64,000 bases of DNA from Stenopsyche tienmushanensis (taxonomy: Eukaryota > Arthropoda > Insecta > Trichoptera > Stenopsychidae), in contig WACJ01000274.1 in NCBI GenBank assembly GCA_008973525.1, positions 1,488,001 to 1,552,000 on the forward strand. The letters are read 5' to 3'. Positions 25,713 to 37,386 of this stretch are shown piece by piece. A program made the translations under genes and the position numbers. A model generated the notes under the pieces. The model was not told where the DNA came from. It saw nothing but the letters and a program-made list of their open reading frames with translations, and ran no database searches. Each line of letters starts with the position of its first letter. The first letter of the stretch is position 1.

Positions 25713-27599
25713 CGATAAAACCGCTCTTTCTCTGCTCGCATGGCTTCTTCGCCATAATAAAAGATATATTGTTTTTGGACATTAATGACCGCCGTGGTCG
25801 CCTTTTTTCTTCCTACACCGGAAGACGAAACATTATTACGGCGGAGTGTAAAACTTCTTGCATTACCGTAATGGCACGTTAGTGGTCGTAAATTCACCTT
25901 TTCTCCAAAGTGTGTATGTGCGTTATGATTTTCGACTTACGGCACCGTAAAACGCCTTTATTAATATTCGTCAGGTGACATAATGAAGATGAATAACGTG
26001 TATTTTTTAGCATCTGAGGAGATCGCATACAGTGATATCGATTCTGCGGCGGAGCATGCTTGCATCGTATATAAGAATTGCAGTTGTTGTCGTGTAATTT
26101 AATACGGAAATTATGCTTACAGCAGATGCCGGATGTATTCAGGATAGTCTTGCGTAATTGAATTTATAGTTGCATTAAAGTGGGATGCAAGTTCGCTGAA
26201 AGAAGGAGCAAAAGAGGCTGGGGGATGAAAACGAGCGACGCCAGTCGGGTGAGCAGCGGTCCCAATTAGCGTCGCGACGTCTACGGGTAGAAATCATTAC
26301 CTAACAAGTAATTACTCACAGTAGGGATTCAGACCAGAGCCGCCAATGGTAAAAACCATATGGATGTCTTTGAAACTTGAAACAAATCTCAATTCGAACT
26401 TCGAAAGAGCTGCCGTAAGTTCAATACAAGATTCAATCGCCATCTGCTCATTTGGAGATACAATCGCATATTGATCTATTTGTCAATTGAAATACAAAGC
26501 GATAAACACATCGCTGAATATCCAAATGAAATTAGTTTATCAATATCAATTGCCAATAAAACTTTACTTATATCCATTGCCTTCAGTTTTAAATACAAAT
26601 TTGAATTAAGGAAGGCTTTAATCAACAATTTTGCATACAAAAGCTGTTGGCTTACATACATGTTTGATATTATTACATTACCTTTTTATAGAGCAAAAAT
26701 AGATCCCAATTACCAAAATTAATATTTAGTGTCAACTTCAATTCAATTCTGTCAATCGCAACAAAGCGAATAGTCTAAAGCTCAAACTTTTAAGGGCTTT
26801 GAATCTTTAAGAATATGTTCTCCACGGGAATTTCAAAAATTTAAATTATTTATGGCGTTATAACTATTTTAGTGATGCAACAACTTAGCCGATCCTAATT
26901 TTGCTCAAATCTTTAAACGCGTTTTTCTCGAAACTACTTTTATCCCCACGGTTGACATGATATATCAAATTCTAATCAATGGATTTACTTCAAATTTAGT
27001 ACGATCTTTCTTTATAAAATTTTCTATCGCTGCTACCTCCTACTAGATGTTATATTAAAAATCTATTTAAAAAATATTAAAACCATGGAAAATAACAGCA
27101 AAATTATTTTTTTAAACGATCATCATTTTGCGAAAAAAAAAAATAAACTCTAAAAACATCCTTACAATAATATTTTATATTTGTTTCAGATGACTAAAAG
27201 GGTTGGAATCGTGTCAAACAGGATACAGCCTATTTTTATCACTTACACTGTACTAGCCAATTTGAGCTCCAGATTAAAATACCCTCTTAAAAATATGTTT
27301 TCTACCATAATTTTGATCATTTTAAGTCTTCTTTTTTAACAAGTATATGAATAATATTGTCGAACTTACTCTTTTTAATTATAATATTTATGATTCATCA
27401 ATTGACGTCATATTTTCCATTACAAAGTAGGGGTCATGAATGCATAATTTATTAATATAAATCTCTTCCAAGAAAATTTTATCATATAGGTGAAAAATAA
27501 ACATTTTTTTGCCAAGTTAATTTTCATTGTAAATTTTTAAAAAATAACGTAAATAATTTCGCAAATGGTTTTAATTTTTTGTGTGTAAGTGCTTCTGTG
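25713..27599. other. spacer; AT-rich tract at 26800-27600 of unknown origin
   Basis: Up to about 26300 there are GC-richer patches. From about 26800 the DNA is very AT-rich, with phrases such as TTTTTCTCGAAACTACTTTT that recall decayed transposon interiors. No coding trace or termini were found. Confidence 0.35.
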
Positions 27600-27870
27600 A
27601 AAACTTGATATTTTGGACTATTTTAAGCCCCAGGGAGTCCCAGACTAATATCTCAAATTGAAACATAAAAAATATATTGGAAGATTTCAAGTTGGAAATA
27701 AGGATTAACAGGACGAATAAAGGGTATAGATTACAGTACTATCATACAATCACACAAATTCTGCATAAGAATGATAAAGGTCTCATATTATATTAATATA
27801 AAAATAGATCAAATTCTCTTTCGCTTAAATCAAGTATTTGAACCGATATAAATATAAATAATATTGAATA
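27600..27870 (-). repeat. interspersed repeat family, copy 3
   Basis: The reverse complement contains AAGCGAAAGAGAATTTGATC, then TTATGCAGAATTTGTGTGAT, CGTCCTGTTAATCC and finally GTCTGGGACTCCCTGGGGC. The order and wording are those of copies 1, 2 and 4. Compared with copy 2, an AT-rich insert of about 30 bp lies between the first two blocks. It is non-coding. Confidence 0.6.
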
Positions 27871-29298
27871 TAATCATCAGATTAATTATTATGATATAAT
27901 GTGACTATAAACCTTCAAGTATTGTTATATTTTTTGAGGATTATTTTGGGACAAATGTTATAATATCGATTTGTTGTAAAATTTTACTCAATTATAAAGA
28001 CGGTTAATGCAAATTAGAATCATTATTTTAAAATATTTTAACCGCATATATTAAATATCTAGCGTTAATGGTGTACAATTTCTAAGATATCACTTGTTAA
28101 CTACCCTAGGTGCGTCCTCTCCCTAAATTACACGATCAAAGTAAAAGGAAATGGTCTCTAATTTGATTTATGCCCAGAAGAGGGATGATAAAGGACCAAC
28201 TCCGAGAACTAAGAACATCTTGACCTTCTTTTATAAACCCTTCATTATTTTAGTCACACTCAATTTTCAAAATTGTGCTCGTGTACCCTGGATGGGTGTG
28301 CGCGCGTACACGGATGTGTGTGTGGAGCTTCGATATGAAAAAAAAGGCTCCATAAGGTAAGGGGCTTAAAATGGTTAATCTTAACCCAACATTCGGATGA
28401 AATGGAAGGAAATAATACATCCGATCAACTTTTACCCTTAAAGACTCGAAGAAAGACTGCGAGTTAAGCCGTAAATATGAAATTTAATTAGGGCGGAAAT
28501 AAAAGTACGGGAATAAATGAGATTACTGTGTCACAGGAGGAGAAATAATTTTCTACGATTCTTCCTCGCGAGATAAGAAAATGAAATGTGGACTATATAC
28601 AAAAAAAAAATAAACATTTTAGAATTGCTGTGGCATGAAGCGTAAGCCAAATTTACCCTTTAAAATATGTAGGCTTTCATCCTCATATTTTTTGTTGTTG
28701 CCAAAAAAAAATTAATTATTAAAATATATGCAAGAGTATATGCATGGAGTATATAATGCGCAAAAACATAACTAGGAAGTTATTAAATGGTTGTTTCTCA
28801 GGTTGTTGGCGCCAGTTTTGGAAGATTGGGTCATAATCTGGGGGGGACACCCGGGGTTTCCCCATGAGCCTCCTCATCCCACAGGATGTGCAGACCGCCG
28901 CGGGATGCCGCTCTCGCCATCGGAACGCATTAGCTTGACCACATTTTCTCCGACCTTTCTCCTCGTGACTAACTTCCGTATGGAAAACTAAAGGAATAAT
29001 CAACTTAAGCACACAATATTCATATATTATGTAATATGCGAAGATCATAATTTGAAAATGAGCACATCCTGTGTAAAGACAAGATGAACGATATTCTAAT
29101 AAGTGAATGAACGAACGCCTTCCATCGATCATGTCCTAGGGGTCCCAAATATTCGTAAAATCAATTATCCGATATTTCGAACCTCCTGTCGGGTTCGTGT
29201 TCGCGAATTGAGCAGTACGAAATTCTTCGGTAATTTATTCATTAATTGCCTTTAAATATTGAGTCATTTTTGCTATTTCGGATGAGGGTAATAATAAT
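27871..29298. other. spacer, nothing recognised
   Basis: A GC-richer patch at 28800-28970 is open on both strands without recognisable protein. The remainder is AT-rich. Confidence 0.5.
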
Positions 29299-29420
29299 GG
29301 CCGAAATAGGGATGATAAAAATGCTGGACAAGTGGGTGCCATACGAACTGTCAGAAGGCTAAAATTGAGCCGCTTGGAAGTGTTTTCTTCGTTGATAAAT
29401 TCAAATACATAACAATAATA
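29299..29420 (+). mobile_element. mariner transposase scrap
   Basis: One frame reads MAEIGMIKMLDKWVPYELSE, the well-known WVPHEL block between the DNA-binding and catalytic domains of SETMAR-like mariners. It is followed after stops by AAWKCFLR. Only about 120 bp are recognisable; the ends are lost. Confidence 0.6.
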
Positions 29421-30189
29421 GTTATTGACATCAAAATAAATAGAAGAAATTGACGACAGTTTCTCCCCTGAGTCTCCGATGACTAGTTTGAAATATGATA
29501 TTTACTTGAGATTTTTTACAAATAAACTTTCTAATTACTTACGCAAAAAGGCGAAAAATATCGGATTAATTTTGTAAATATTCGATTGGGATCATACTCT
29601 CCCATAACAGCATTAAAGAAACCTCAATTTGTATCATTTAAACTCGACTATCATCGTCTTATAAGTCTACCGTTCTGAGCTAATAAGATATTTATCTCGC
29701 ACATCAAACAATAGTAATGGCTTGCCGACACATTTATTCTGCTTTATCAGCCTTAAATGTAATTAGGCATGCCGATACTCGTTATAATTACACCACCCCT
29801 ATAAAATAGAGCTCTTGGGAAGCTACCAGGTTGTTGAGCTGTAATCGTCAACTATCAGATAGTAATTACATCAATCCATTGCGTGTAGGCTTATAAGTTT
29901 ACGTACATTGCATGCTTGTCGATAATAAATACGAAATTGATCCAATAGCAATAAGTGGCCATACAGCATTCAGATTTTTCATCGATTTGATGGTAGTTTA
30001 AGGCTGATTTTATCTTCAGCATTGATACGGACATTCATATTGGTAAATATTAATATCATTATTATCAATCAGATGGAGTTCACAAAAAAAAACTGGGATA
30101 CACACAGTGGATCGATTAATCGAGCTTGTATTTATAATGGAATTTAATTATTATTGGATATTTACCAATGTATTAATAATATTTTGGCA
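29421..30189. other. AT-rich spacer, nothing recognised
   Basis: No gene, RNA or repeat was recognised. Confidence 0.5.
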
Positions 30190-30362
30190 GCCCTATTCCG
30201 TGGCTTGCACGGTTTCCAGACGACCTGACACCACTGGATTTATCTGTCTAGGGACGTGCCCTATTCCATGGCGTGCATGGTCTTTAAACCTGACACCACT
30301 GGATTTCTTTGACTAGGGACGTGCAAAATAATTAATTTACACGACAGAGGTGTCCACCAAAA
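30190..30362 (+). mobile_element. mariner-superfamily transposase scrap with an internal duplication
   Basis: The frame around 30270-30350 reads WRAWSLNLTPLDFF and then a degraded G-x-x-K-x-x-IYTTEV. This fits the third-acidic-residue block (pattern PPRSPDLTPLDFFLWG) of a mariner/Tc-superfamily transposase common in insects. A preceding segment of about 65 bp (CCTATTCCGTGGCTTGCACG near 30192) repeats nearly the same DNA (CCTATTCCATGGCGTGCATG near 30261), each copy ending in CTAGGGACGTGC. The block has therefore been tandemly duplicated. The rest of the element was not found. Confidence 0.55.
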
Positions 30363-33300
30363 AAATAGCAAAAAAACCCTTGATCCGCTAAAAAAATTTT
30401 TTCGTTCATGTGCAAAACACCTGTATAAGACTATGAATTGATTTATTCAAAACAATTTAAAATTGGTCCATTGTGTCCCAATTAACCGAATTTTACAGTG
30501 TTAATGTCGTTCTTCAAACGTCCAAACGTATGCATCATGTTTTAAGATAATTCCCAATGGAATTTTAATTAAATTAGACTTCAAAGCGCCCACGCCAACG
30601 TGGTCGTTCATTGCATTGGGAATGATACACATTTGTTTAAATAATGTTTACGTTATTTTGTAAATGTATTACTCCAGTGTGGGTAAGTGGGATATAAAAA
30701 TGTATACAAAGCCCACAATAAGAAAGCTAGCCTTTTTCGTACAATAAAAGTATAATCAAATATAGGGTGGGCCTCGTAGTAAAAGTATACTTGTTGCATT
30801 ACGGGAAGCCTTATAACGCCATTTCTAAGCACTCCCCAAGTACGACCATATCACAAACAAAGACCTCTGTGTTTGAGCCACAAAAGGGAAACAAAAAAAT
30901 GTATAAATGTCCTTTTTCCTGGTTATAAAAATGCGACATTAGATATCACACTCAGCCCTCGACGTAATTCTTACATGACGCCGGGAAGATTCGCACTTAG
31001 CCATCTTGAAGTCGGAATTCGACTCCAATTTATCGCCTTTTTTAATTCCCCAGGAAAAAAGGCTGCATCAAAGGTCATCGCAGTTTTCCGGGACAAGCTG
31101 GGTAGAATTTCCCGTTTAATTTTCCCCCGCGGGCCGTTAGATCAAATGGAGTAATTAAGCTATGGCCAAATTATCCATGGCGTAAATTATAGCGAGAATA
31201 GATTAGAATATATATGCAAGGGAAGAAGTTACACTGAAATACGGCAGTGTCCGGGGAAAACAACCGGAAGAAATTTCAGACGGGATTATTTAATATAAAA
31301 AGGACGCTTTAAGTTCCTCAGATGCCCCCCCCCCCCTATATATATATATATAATATTGTTTATAATCTGCGCACATAATTCTTGATTATTATCGCAGTGG
31401 AAGTAATAACGATCACTTTCTTTATTCATTAATGAATATACTTTATATTTTATTAGCTTAAGATGTCGGCTGTTTATGCTTAAAATACCGTTTAAAGATC
31501 TTAATTGAGCTCGCGGGTGGGCTAAATGATTTATATACTACGTTAAATGAGCACATTTGTCGCAAAAAAATGTCAAAAAATATACATAAAATATGATTAG
31601 GTTTTGAGAAAAAAAAATACAAATACTTATGTATATTTTTGACTTTTATATTTGGTTGAAAATCATTTTACTATGTAATTTTTAAGTCGTAGAACGCATT
31701 GTGTTTTATTTTATTTTATTGCAATGGAATTACTACTGAAGGTCGCTTTCCATCCTCATTCGTTCATGTTTGTGACATCCTACTTCTGACACCAGTGTAA
31801 TGAAAATTAAGAAGCTCTGACCGACTCTTCAAGCTTTCGTTTCTTCGTCGTTGTGACTTCTTTTGTCACGTTATTCGACGCGAAAGTCGCACAAAAGGCG
31901 TAACTCAGGTATTAACGCATAATCCGTCTCATTAGCCTCGATGAGACCTCAATGATATTATAGAGTTTTTATTCAAAAAAATGTATTTAATATATTTCAG
32001 GAGATATTAAATTCAGGTTTTCCATGGCTGATATCACATTGAGACGTTTCGAAACATCTCTATAGACGTTTATTAAGGTTTGTGTGTCTCAAATCTACAT
32101 CCAGATGGAAAGCTTCGTCGAGCCAAATAAAAACATCCATAACTTACACTCAACAATCACCTCTTTATACATGTCAATGAACGCAGAAAAAGGGGACCAA
32201 GAGACGTATTTAATCTCTGGTCCCCCATTGCGATGTACCAATAAAAAAATATGCTCCGACGGCAATATTCATAATGGCCGGCAGACGATGAAAACACTCG
32301 GCTCGCAGTTCGTCCCCAAATGCGAAAAGTGAGAATGGCAACCGCGTACCACGCGGGGGGATCCCAAAAATCCTGGGGTCCAACCCCCGAAAACATGGCC
32401 ATCGTAAAACGCGATTCGAGTTTGGCGAAATGAAATGCCCCGGGTGTATGTACTTTAATGTACGTGATGGAATGAAAATGGATGCGACATCTTCTGCGCC
32501 GCGGGAATACGCCGAAAGATATCAAAGAATTGAGATATCATAATTTGTCACGAATCCCATTTTTGGGGGAGTTGATAAAACCACCTTCGCGCAGATCTCG
32601 ATGTAATTGACGGCTTCGGATGGCTGAAATACGGCAGAGCAGATGATGTACATCAGAAGATTATTATGGGAGATGTCCCAGATTGTCCCATCCTCGCTAA
32701 ACGATAGTCGGCACCGAAACGCTACAACATTGAATGTGTAAACACGCGGCGACTTGAAAGAGGCATTACACAGCGCCATTTGACTCGCCCTCTTTCCCAC
32801 CGCTATTACATATTGGATAATTTACATCGACTTTATTGTATTTGGGACTAAAACGTTTTCAAATGCAGTTCCCCATTTGTCCTCATTCAAATGTGCGTCG
32901 AGCTCTCGCATTATTTTCCATCGGAAGATGCATTCTGCAACGCATAAATGTGAATATATTGCATCGAAATAGTACCATTAAATAAACGGCCGCATAAATA
33001 TAAGCAAGCCATCCATTTAAATTCCATAAACAGGCGAGCAATCCATTTAAATGATATGTGGCTGATTCACTACAATATTGTAATGGATCTAGTAAAGTGT
33101 GCAAATTCTATATGCGTTCATGCGCGAGCTCCCGAACGACCGACAACATTTTTAAATTGCTAATATTTATTTTTGATATTCAAATTGAGGATTAAAAAAC
33201 ATTTCCTTGTATCACCTTGAATTATTTTCAAACATGATTAAAGACTATTCAATAAAATGTGACACAATCAGCATATTATTTGCCACATTGAACCTATAGG

Positions 33301-33473
33301 CAAATTTAAAATTGATGATGGGCCAATCGATTTTGCTTCTCTAATCATTTTTTGAATCTGTGTTAATTTACTATATAAAGATGTTTTGCACATGGACCGA
33401 CAATTTTTTTTTTTTGGGAATTAGCATTTTCTCCTTCATTTTTGCAATGGCGACTATTATTCTTTCAATTCAT
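30363..33473. other. spacer with a simple repeat, nothing coding recognised
   Basis: AT-rich with GC-richer patches at 30930-31160, 32200-32530 and 32560-32790. Frames of up to 122 codons are open on opposite strands of the same DNA and show no domain. Confidence 0.5.
31325..31352. repeat. C12 run followed by (TA)8
   Basis: Twelve C in a row (31325-31336) run directly into an alternating TA tract (31337-31352). It is a compound simple repeat and a likely assembly or length-variable site. Confidence 0.85.
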
Positions 33474-33816
33474 CCGTCATAATCATCTGACAAAATTAGG
33501 CTACATCAATCGTTCAGATGTGTGGCTTCCTTATGAACTGACTGACTCAAATAAACTTCAGCGTATTTCAACATGCGATCTTCTTCTCCAACGACATAAT
33601 AGCCAACCTTTTATGAAGAGACTTGTCACTGGAGTTGATAGTTGGATACTCTATGAGAATATCCAACGTAAACGGTCTTGGACCAAGGGTACAGAAGCTT
33701 TAACTGTAGCTAAACCTGGCCTACATCCAAAAAAAGTTTTGCTATGCATTTGGTGGGACTGGAAGGGGGTAGTTTATTATGAGCTACGAAAGAAAGAAAC
33801 TTATGGGACACCCTAA
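33474..33816 (+). pseudogene. mariner transposase pseudogene, copy B, with right TIR
   Basis: The frame is open and reads from the end of the helix-turn-helix (HNHLTKLGYINRSDVWLPYEL) through the region of the first Asp to KVLLCIWWDWKGVVYYEL. It matches copy A (9113-9625) nearly base for base. In the first catalytic block the expected Asp is Val (TGVDSW), so activity was lost. The frame then jumps straight to GAAACTTATGGGACACCCTAA, whose reverse complement (TTAGGGTGTCCC...) is a mariner-type terminus followed by TA (33817-33818). The left end is missing. A large internal deletion thus joined mid-gene to the 3' TIR. Confidence 0.8.
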
Positions 33817-33818
33817 TA

Positions 33819-35514
33819 TTTAATCCAACAGATTCATTATATCTTTTTAACATATATAGAATACTGGATGAATGATTTTAAAGCAAACGATTTAATCAAA
33901 TGTCAATCTATCACATTTTGTAATTGCTAAATGAGATATTTTATCAGAACAAGTTCTTGAATTTGAAAACTAAACGATTGTATTAGAGAATAGAAGTCTG
34001 ATAAATTGCTACAAATAGTCTGATGTCTGTATTATTAAAATATAAATATTATACATCGATCGATCCATTCAATATTCGCTTTATTCACTCTCTGCATTAT
34101 GAATAAGTAGATTGAACGTGTATGGGCGGCTTTTTATTGAATTTCAGGGGCGGCGAAATCGATTGCGTAACTCGGTAACTTGAATATATGAAAACAAACT
34201 TATCATGGGCGGATTGAGGGGCGTTGTGATAATCGTCCGCAAATACATATTATGTTTCAGTGGATCTGTGTTATTTTAGTAATTTCAGCCTTGGAAATCT
34301 ATAATAACATCACGGTAGCCATTCCTCCCCATAAATAATGCGTAATGATGTATTGAATGACGGATCGATGGGAGTAAATGGCGCAATTATTGTCTCCCTG
34401 CAAAGTGTCTAAATTGTGTTTGCTCTGTATGGCGAGCAGCAAATTGCTGCTAAAGGTTATTTATAACGAGCAATTCATACAAAATTGATGCTTTTATTAA
34501 TATATCAGCTATAAATAATAAGGCGCGATGGCGTGCGGCAAAGTGGCGAATAACCTGTTGACGATAACTCGCTCTGCAAAATCTGCATGGAAATTTCATG
34601 TGTGCACTATTTGTTTGAAGCGTATCATAAAAGCATTTGATATGATTGTATGTATGTGCTTGTGTGAGTGGAAAGCAGAAAAATAAAAGTTCACTCAGAT
34701 AGCAAGAGATTTCCTGGAAAATTTGAGGCAACATCTTGTTAGGTGGAAGAAACTTTGAACTTATGTGATATTTCATTTCTTTAGCAATCGGAGCGGAAAT
34801 TTCTTTTTTTACTTGATTTATTAAATTAAACAAAACGCAAAATTACAATCGGAAAACTCGCTACGGTCCTTGTTTATTTCCGGCGCTGTTTCCCAAAAGA
34901 AAATTCTATTTTCTTGAGCATAAAAATCACAGATTTTATCGTGCTTATCGCAATGTATCGCGCCGACAAATAATTTGATTACCTTGATTTCCCCCCAGAA
35001 AAAAAATTTAATCAACTGATTATGTCTCCGTCCAACGCTTTGAATTTGGAAAATCCTGGTTTTGTTGATTTAGGTAGATTGAGAAATTGGTTTCTCGGCA
35101 TGACAACATAAATTTCCCAAAAAAAAAAAAAAAAAAATAGTGCTAGCCAAACGTCACATCACGCAAATGCCGCGATCCACATTCACTTGATATGGTCCCA
35201 TGTGACTTTTCTTTTTTATCAACTTGAACGAAATCCTTGGAAAACAAATTTTGTGGGATAGAAGCTATAAAGCAAAATGTTGCTGCAAAAGTGGCATACT
35301 TCAGAGAAGATTACGTCGAAATTCCCAACAATAAAATATTTTATTTACCGCACAATCAGTCGTGATATCATTCTGCAAAACACTATAAAATAGCATCTTT
35401 CTAAATGGCAGAATACAAACGTATAGCATCTATATTACGAAACTAATCTGAACATCAATAAATGACTTATTAAAGCATCAGATTTATTAGTACATAGCAT
35501 TAACAACGTACTTA
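33819..35514. other. spacer; A19 run at 35119-35137
   Basis: AT-rich with no recognised gene. A run of 19 A at 35119-35137 has no recognisable retroposed sequence before it. The last bases form the left flank of the LINE insertion. Confidence 0.5.
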
Positions 35515-35527
35515 GGTAGTTTATGGA
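35515..35527. repeat. target-site duplication, left copy (LINE)
   Basis: GGTAGTTTATGGA directly precedes the LINE and is repeated exactly after its poly(A) tail at 40595-40607. A 13-bp duplication is usual for target-primed reverse transcription. Confidence 0.95.
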
Positions 35528-36066
35528 TGGGGTGGGATTCGGCGGGGGGTGGGATTCGGCGGTCGTCGCGAACGGATCAGTTTTTGTGAGCTCCGCCGAA
35601 AGTCGTGGAAAACGTGTGATTTTAAGTGACCAATCGGTGGACAACATTAATATGGCCTGGCGCTAATTTGCGCGGCGCGACTAAGTGCTCTTTTTAACGA
35701 TACAGACGTTTTATTAAATTTATTAAATTATTATTGTTGCAAGATGCTCTGATAATTAATTTTTAACTTTTAATTACGTGACCGTTCGGGGTTTTCCCCA
35801 ACGGCACCGAAACCAAGTGAAGCGTGGAGGGCCTACGAGCCCCCCTGTGAAAGCGCGGCGCGAAAAGGAAAAAACTTAAGTGATAAACAGACAATTTTGT
35901 GCAATCATTATTAATTTATATTTTTAATTTTTGAGCAAACTTTCTCGGATTTTCCTAGAACTCCATAAATATGTGCGCGCCTACTACAAGGTAGAGATCC
36001 CGCGAAAACGCGTTGGAAATAGCTCATCGCAAGAGCAACATTGATTGGCATTCTTCGTTCTACACT
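35528..36066 (+). promoter_or_regulatory. 5' UTR / internal promoter region of the LINE
   Basis: Non-LTR elements carry their promoter inside the transcribed 5' UTR, so this 539-bp region is the expected place. It starts with two perfect 17-bp G-rich tandem units and continues through alternating GC-rich (35560-35690, 35785-35875) and AT-rich parts. No core promoter element could be assigned with confidence. Confidence 0.55.
35529..35562 (+). repeat. two perfect 17-bp tandem units at the 5' end of the LINE
   Basis: The unit GGGGTGGGATTCGGCGG occurs at 35529-35545 and again at 35546-35562 without mismatch, starting one base after the target duplication. It may be part of a promoter array, or a duplicated 5' end from repeated reverse transcription of the RNA start. 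Confidence 0.95.
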
Positions 36067-37386
36067 ATGGACTTCATCAATAGAAAAATGACTGAAATGG
36101 AGAAATTATTGAAGGAACTTGAGAGCTTCATCCACAGCAACACTAACAAGAAGCTGAGGGAAAAAGTCCTAAACGCTCAGTCCCTTGCGGATGACATCTT
36201 CGCGTGGATAAGACAGAACAGTGCGGGAAATCGCAGGAGTGTGGAAGATGGTTCGCGGCCAGAGTGCTCCAACAAGAGCACTCAGACTGCGGATGCACAT
36301 GTCAGCAGCGCAGCGCCTAAGGAGACTGCGAAGAAAACCAACAAGAAAACAACGGGAACTAACACTGCAGCAGCTAACATCTTGACGTACGCAGAGAGGA
36401 CAATGGCCAATCTTCTCAGAAAAGAGTGCGACAGGATTGCGGCCCAACAACAACAGGGGGGAAACTCAAGGAAGCCCCCCCCTCACCACCAACAGCAGCA
36501 GCAGCAATCACAACAAAGCAGAACGAAGACACCACTGCAACCCACTGAACGCCCAACTACAGCTCCTACCGAATGGAGGGTAGTAGGCAAAAAGAGGAGA
36601 CGGAGGGGCGAGGGAGACAAACAGAATGAAAAGCGCAGATCGCTCAAACCCCGGATCCGAAAGGACGCCATCGTCATAAGCCTGCAGGAGAATGAAGGTG
36701 GAAACACATATGCCGACACCCTAAAAATCCTCCGCAAAACGATCAAGCCTGATGAGCTGGGATACAAGATTGCGTCCGTGAGGAGAACACGGAAAGGAGA
36801 CGCAATCATTGAGCTTGGAAAAGATTCCAAGGAAGATCCATCCAAACTCGTCGGGGCAATAGCAGACGCCTTGGGACCCGAGACCAAGGTTAAGCAGCTC
36901 GTCCAGGTCGAGACACTTACAATTCTTGACATTGAGGAGGGAGTTGACGAGAGTGAGGTCATTGAGGCCTTACGCGCTGCCTGCGACCTCGGAACAGAAC
37001 AAGAGATCGAGGTCAAGTACCTGAAAGCAGGAACACAGGGCACTCAACTGGCAATAGTCACGGTGCCCATCAGAGCAGGGATCAAACTCCTGGAATCGGG
37101 CAAGCTGAGGATCGGCTGGACCTACTGCCGAGTGCGTAGGAAAACCAGCGTCTCCAAATGTTTCCGATGCCTGGGAGTTGGCCACATAGCGAAACAATGC
37201 AAATCACCAGACCGCTCTGCGTCTTGCCTCAGATGCGGTGAGACTGGGCACATGGCAGCCGCGTGCGACAAGGAGCCCTGTTGCTACACGTGCAATGGAA
37301 AGGGAGACCCAAAGCACCTCATGGGAACTAGGGAGTGCCCTGCGTACCGAAAAGAAGAGAGAAAAATGAAAAAATGGACATCGTAG
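36067..37386 (+). CDS. LINE ORF1, gag-like RNA-binding protein (439 aa)
   Basis: The first ATG in the frame is at 36067; the frame upstream has no other ATG. The N-terminal 60 residues are charged and helix-prone (MDFINRKMTEMEKLLKELES). They are followed by a Lys/Thr-rich linker, a Gln-rich low-complexity part (about residues 130-155), and a basic patch KKRRRRGEGDKQNEKRR near 180. A structured part (about 200-345) follows, beginning DAIVISLQENEGGNTYAD. Three zinc knuckles close the protein: CX2CX4HX4C at 365-378 (CFRCLGVGHIAKQC), the same at 388-401 (CLRCGETGHMAAAC), and a wider CX2CX7HX6C at 407-425. Three knuckles with a wide last one are usual in R1-clade gag proteins. The protein should coat the element RNA. 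Its stop overlaps the start of ORF2 by 13 bases. Confidence 0.9.
   Translation: MDFINRKMTEMEKLLKELESFIHSNTNKKLREKVLNAQSLADDIFAWIRQNSAGNRRSVEDGSRPECSNKSTQTADAHVSSAAPKETAKKTNKKTTGTNTAAANILTYAERTMANLLRKECDRIAAQQQQGGNSRKPPPHHQQQQQQSQQSRTKTPLQPTERPTTAPTEWRVVGKKRRRRGEGDKQNEKRRSLKPRIRKDAIVISLQENEGGNTYADTLKILRKTIKPDELGYKIASVRRTRKGDAIIELGKDSKEDPSKLVGAIADALGPETKVKQLVQVETLTILDIEEGVDESEVIEALRAACDLGTEQEIEVKYLKAGTQGTQLAIVTVPIRAGIKLLESGKLRIGWTYCRVRRKTSVSKCFRCLGVGHIAKQCKSPDRSASCLRCGETGHMAAACDKEPCCYTCNGKGDPKHLMGTRECPAYRKEERKMKKWTS

Noticed and set aside
32157..32525. 122-codon minus-strand frame
   Set aside because: Open in a GC-richer patch with a competing plus-strand frame; no domain, and composition explains it.
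35119..35137. A19 run as the tail of a retroposed sequence
   Set aside because: No element body, SINE promoter boxes or flanking duplication could be found around it.
36483..37043. 186-codon minus-strand frame in ORF1
   Set aside because: Shadow of ORF1, with Ser/Leu-rich composition caused by the complementary strand.
37350..37378. A-rich runs as a -1 ribosomal frameshift site
   Set aside because: No X-XXY-YYZ heptamer is in register with ORF1, and the ORF2 ATG has its own good context.
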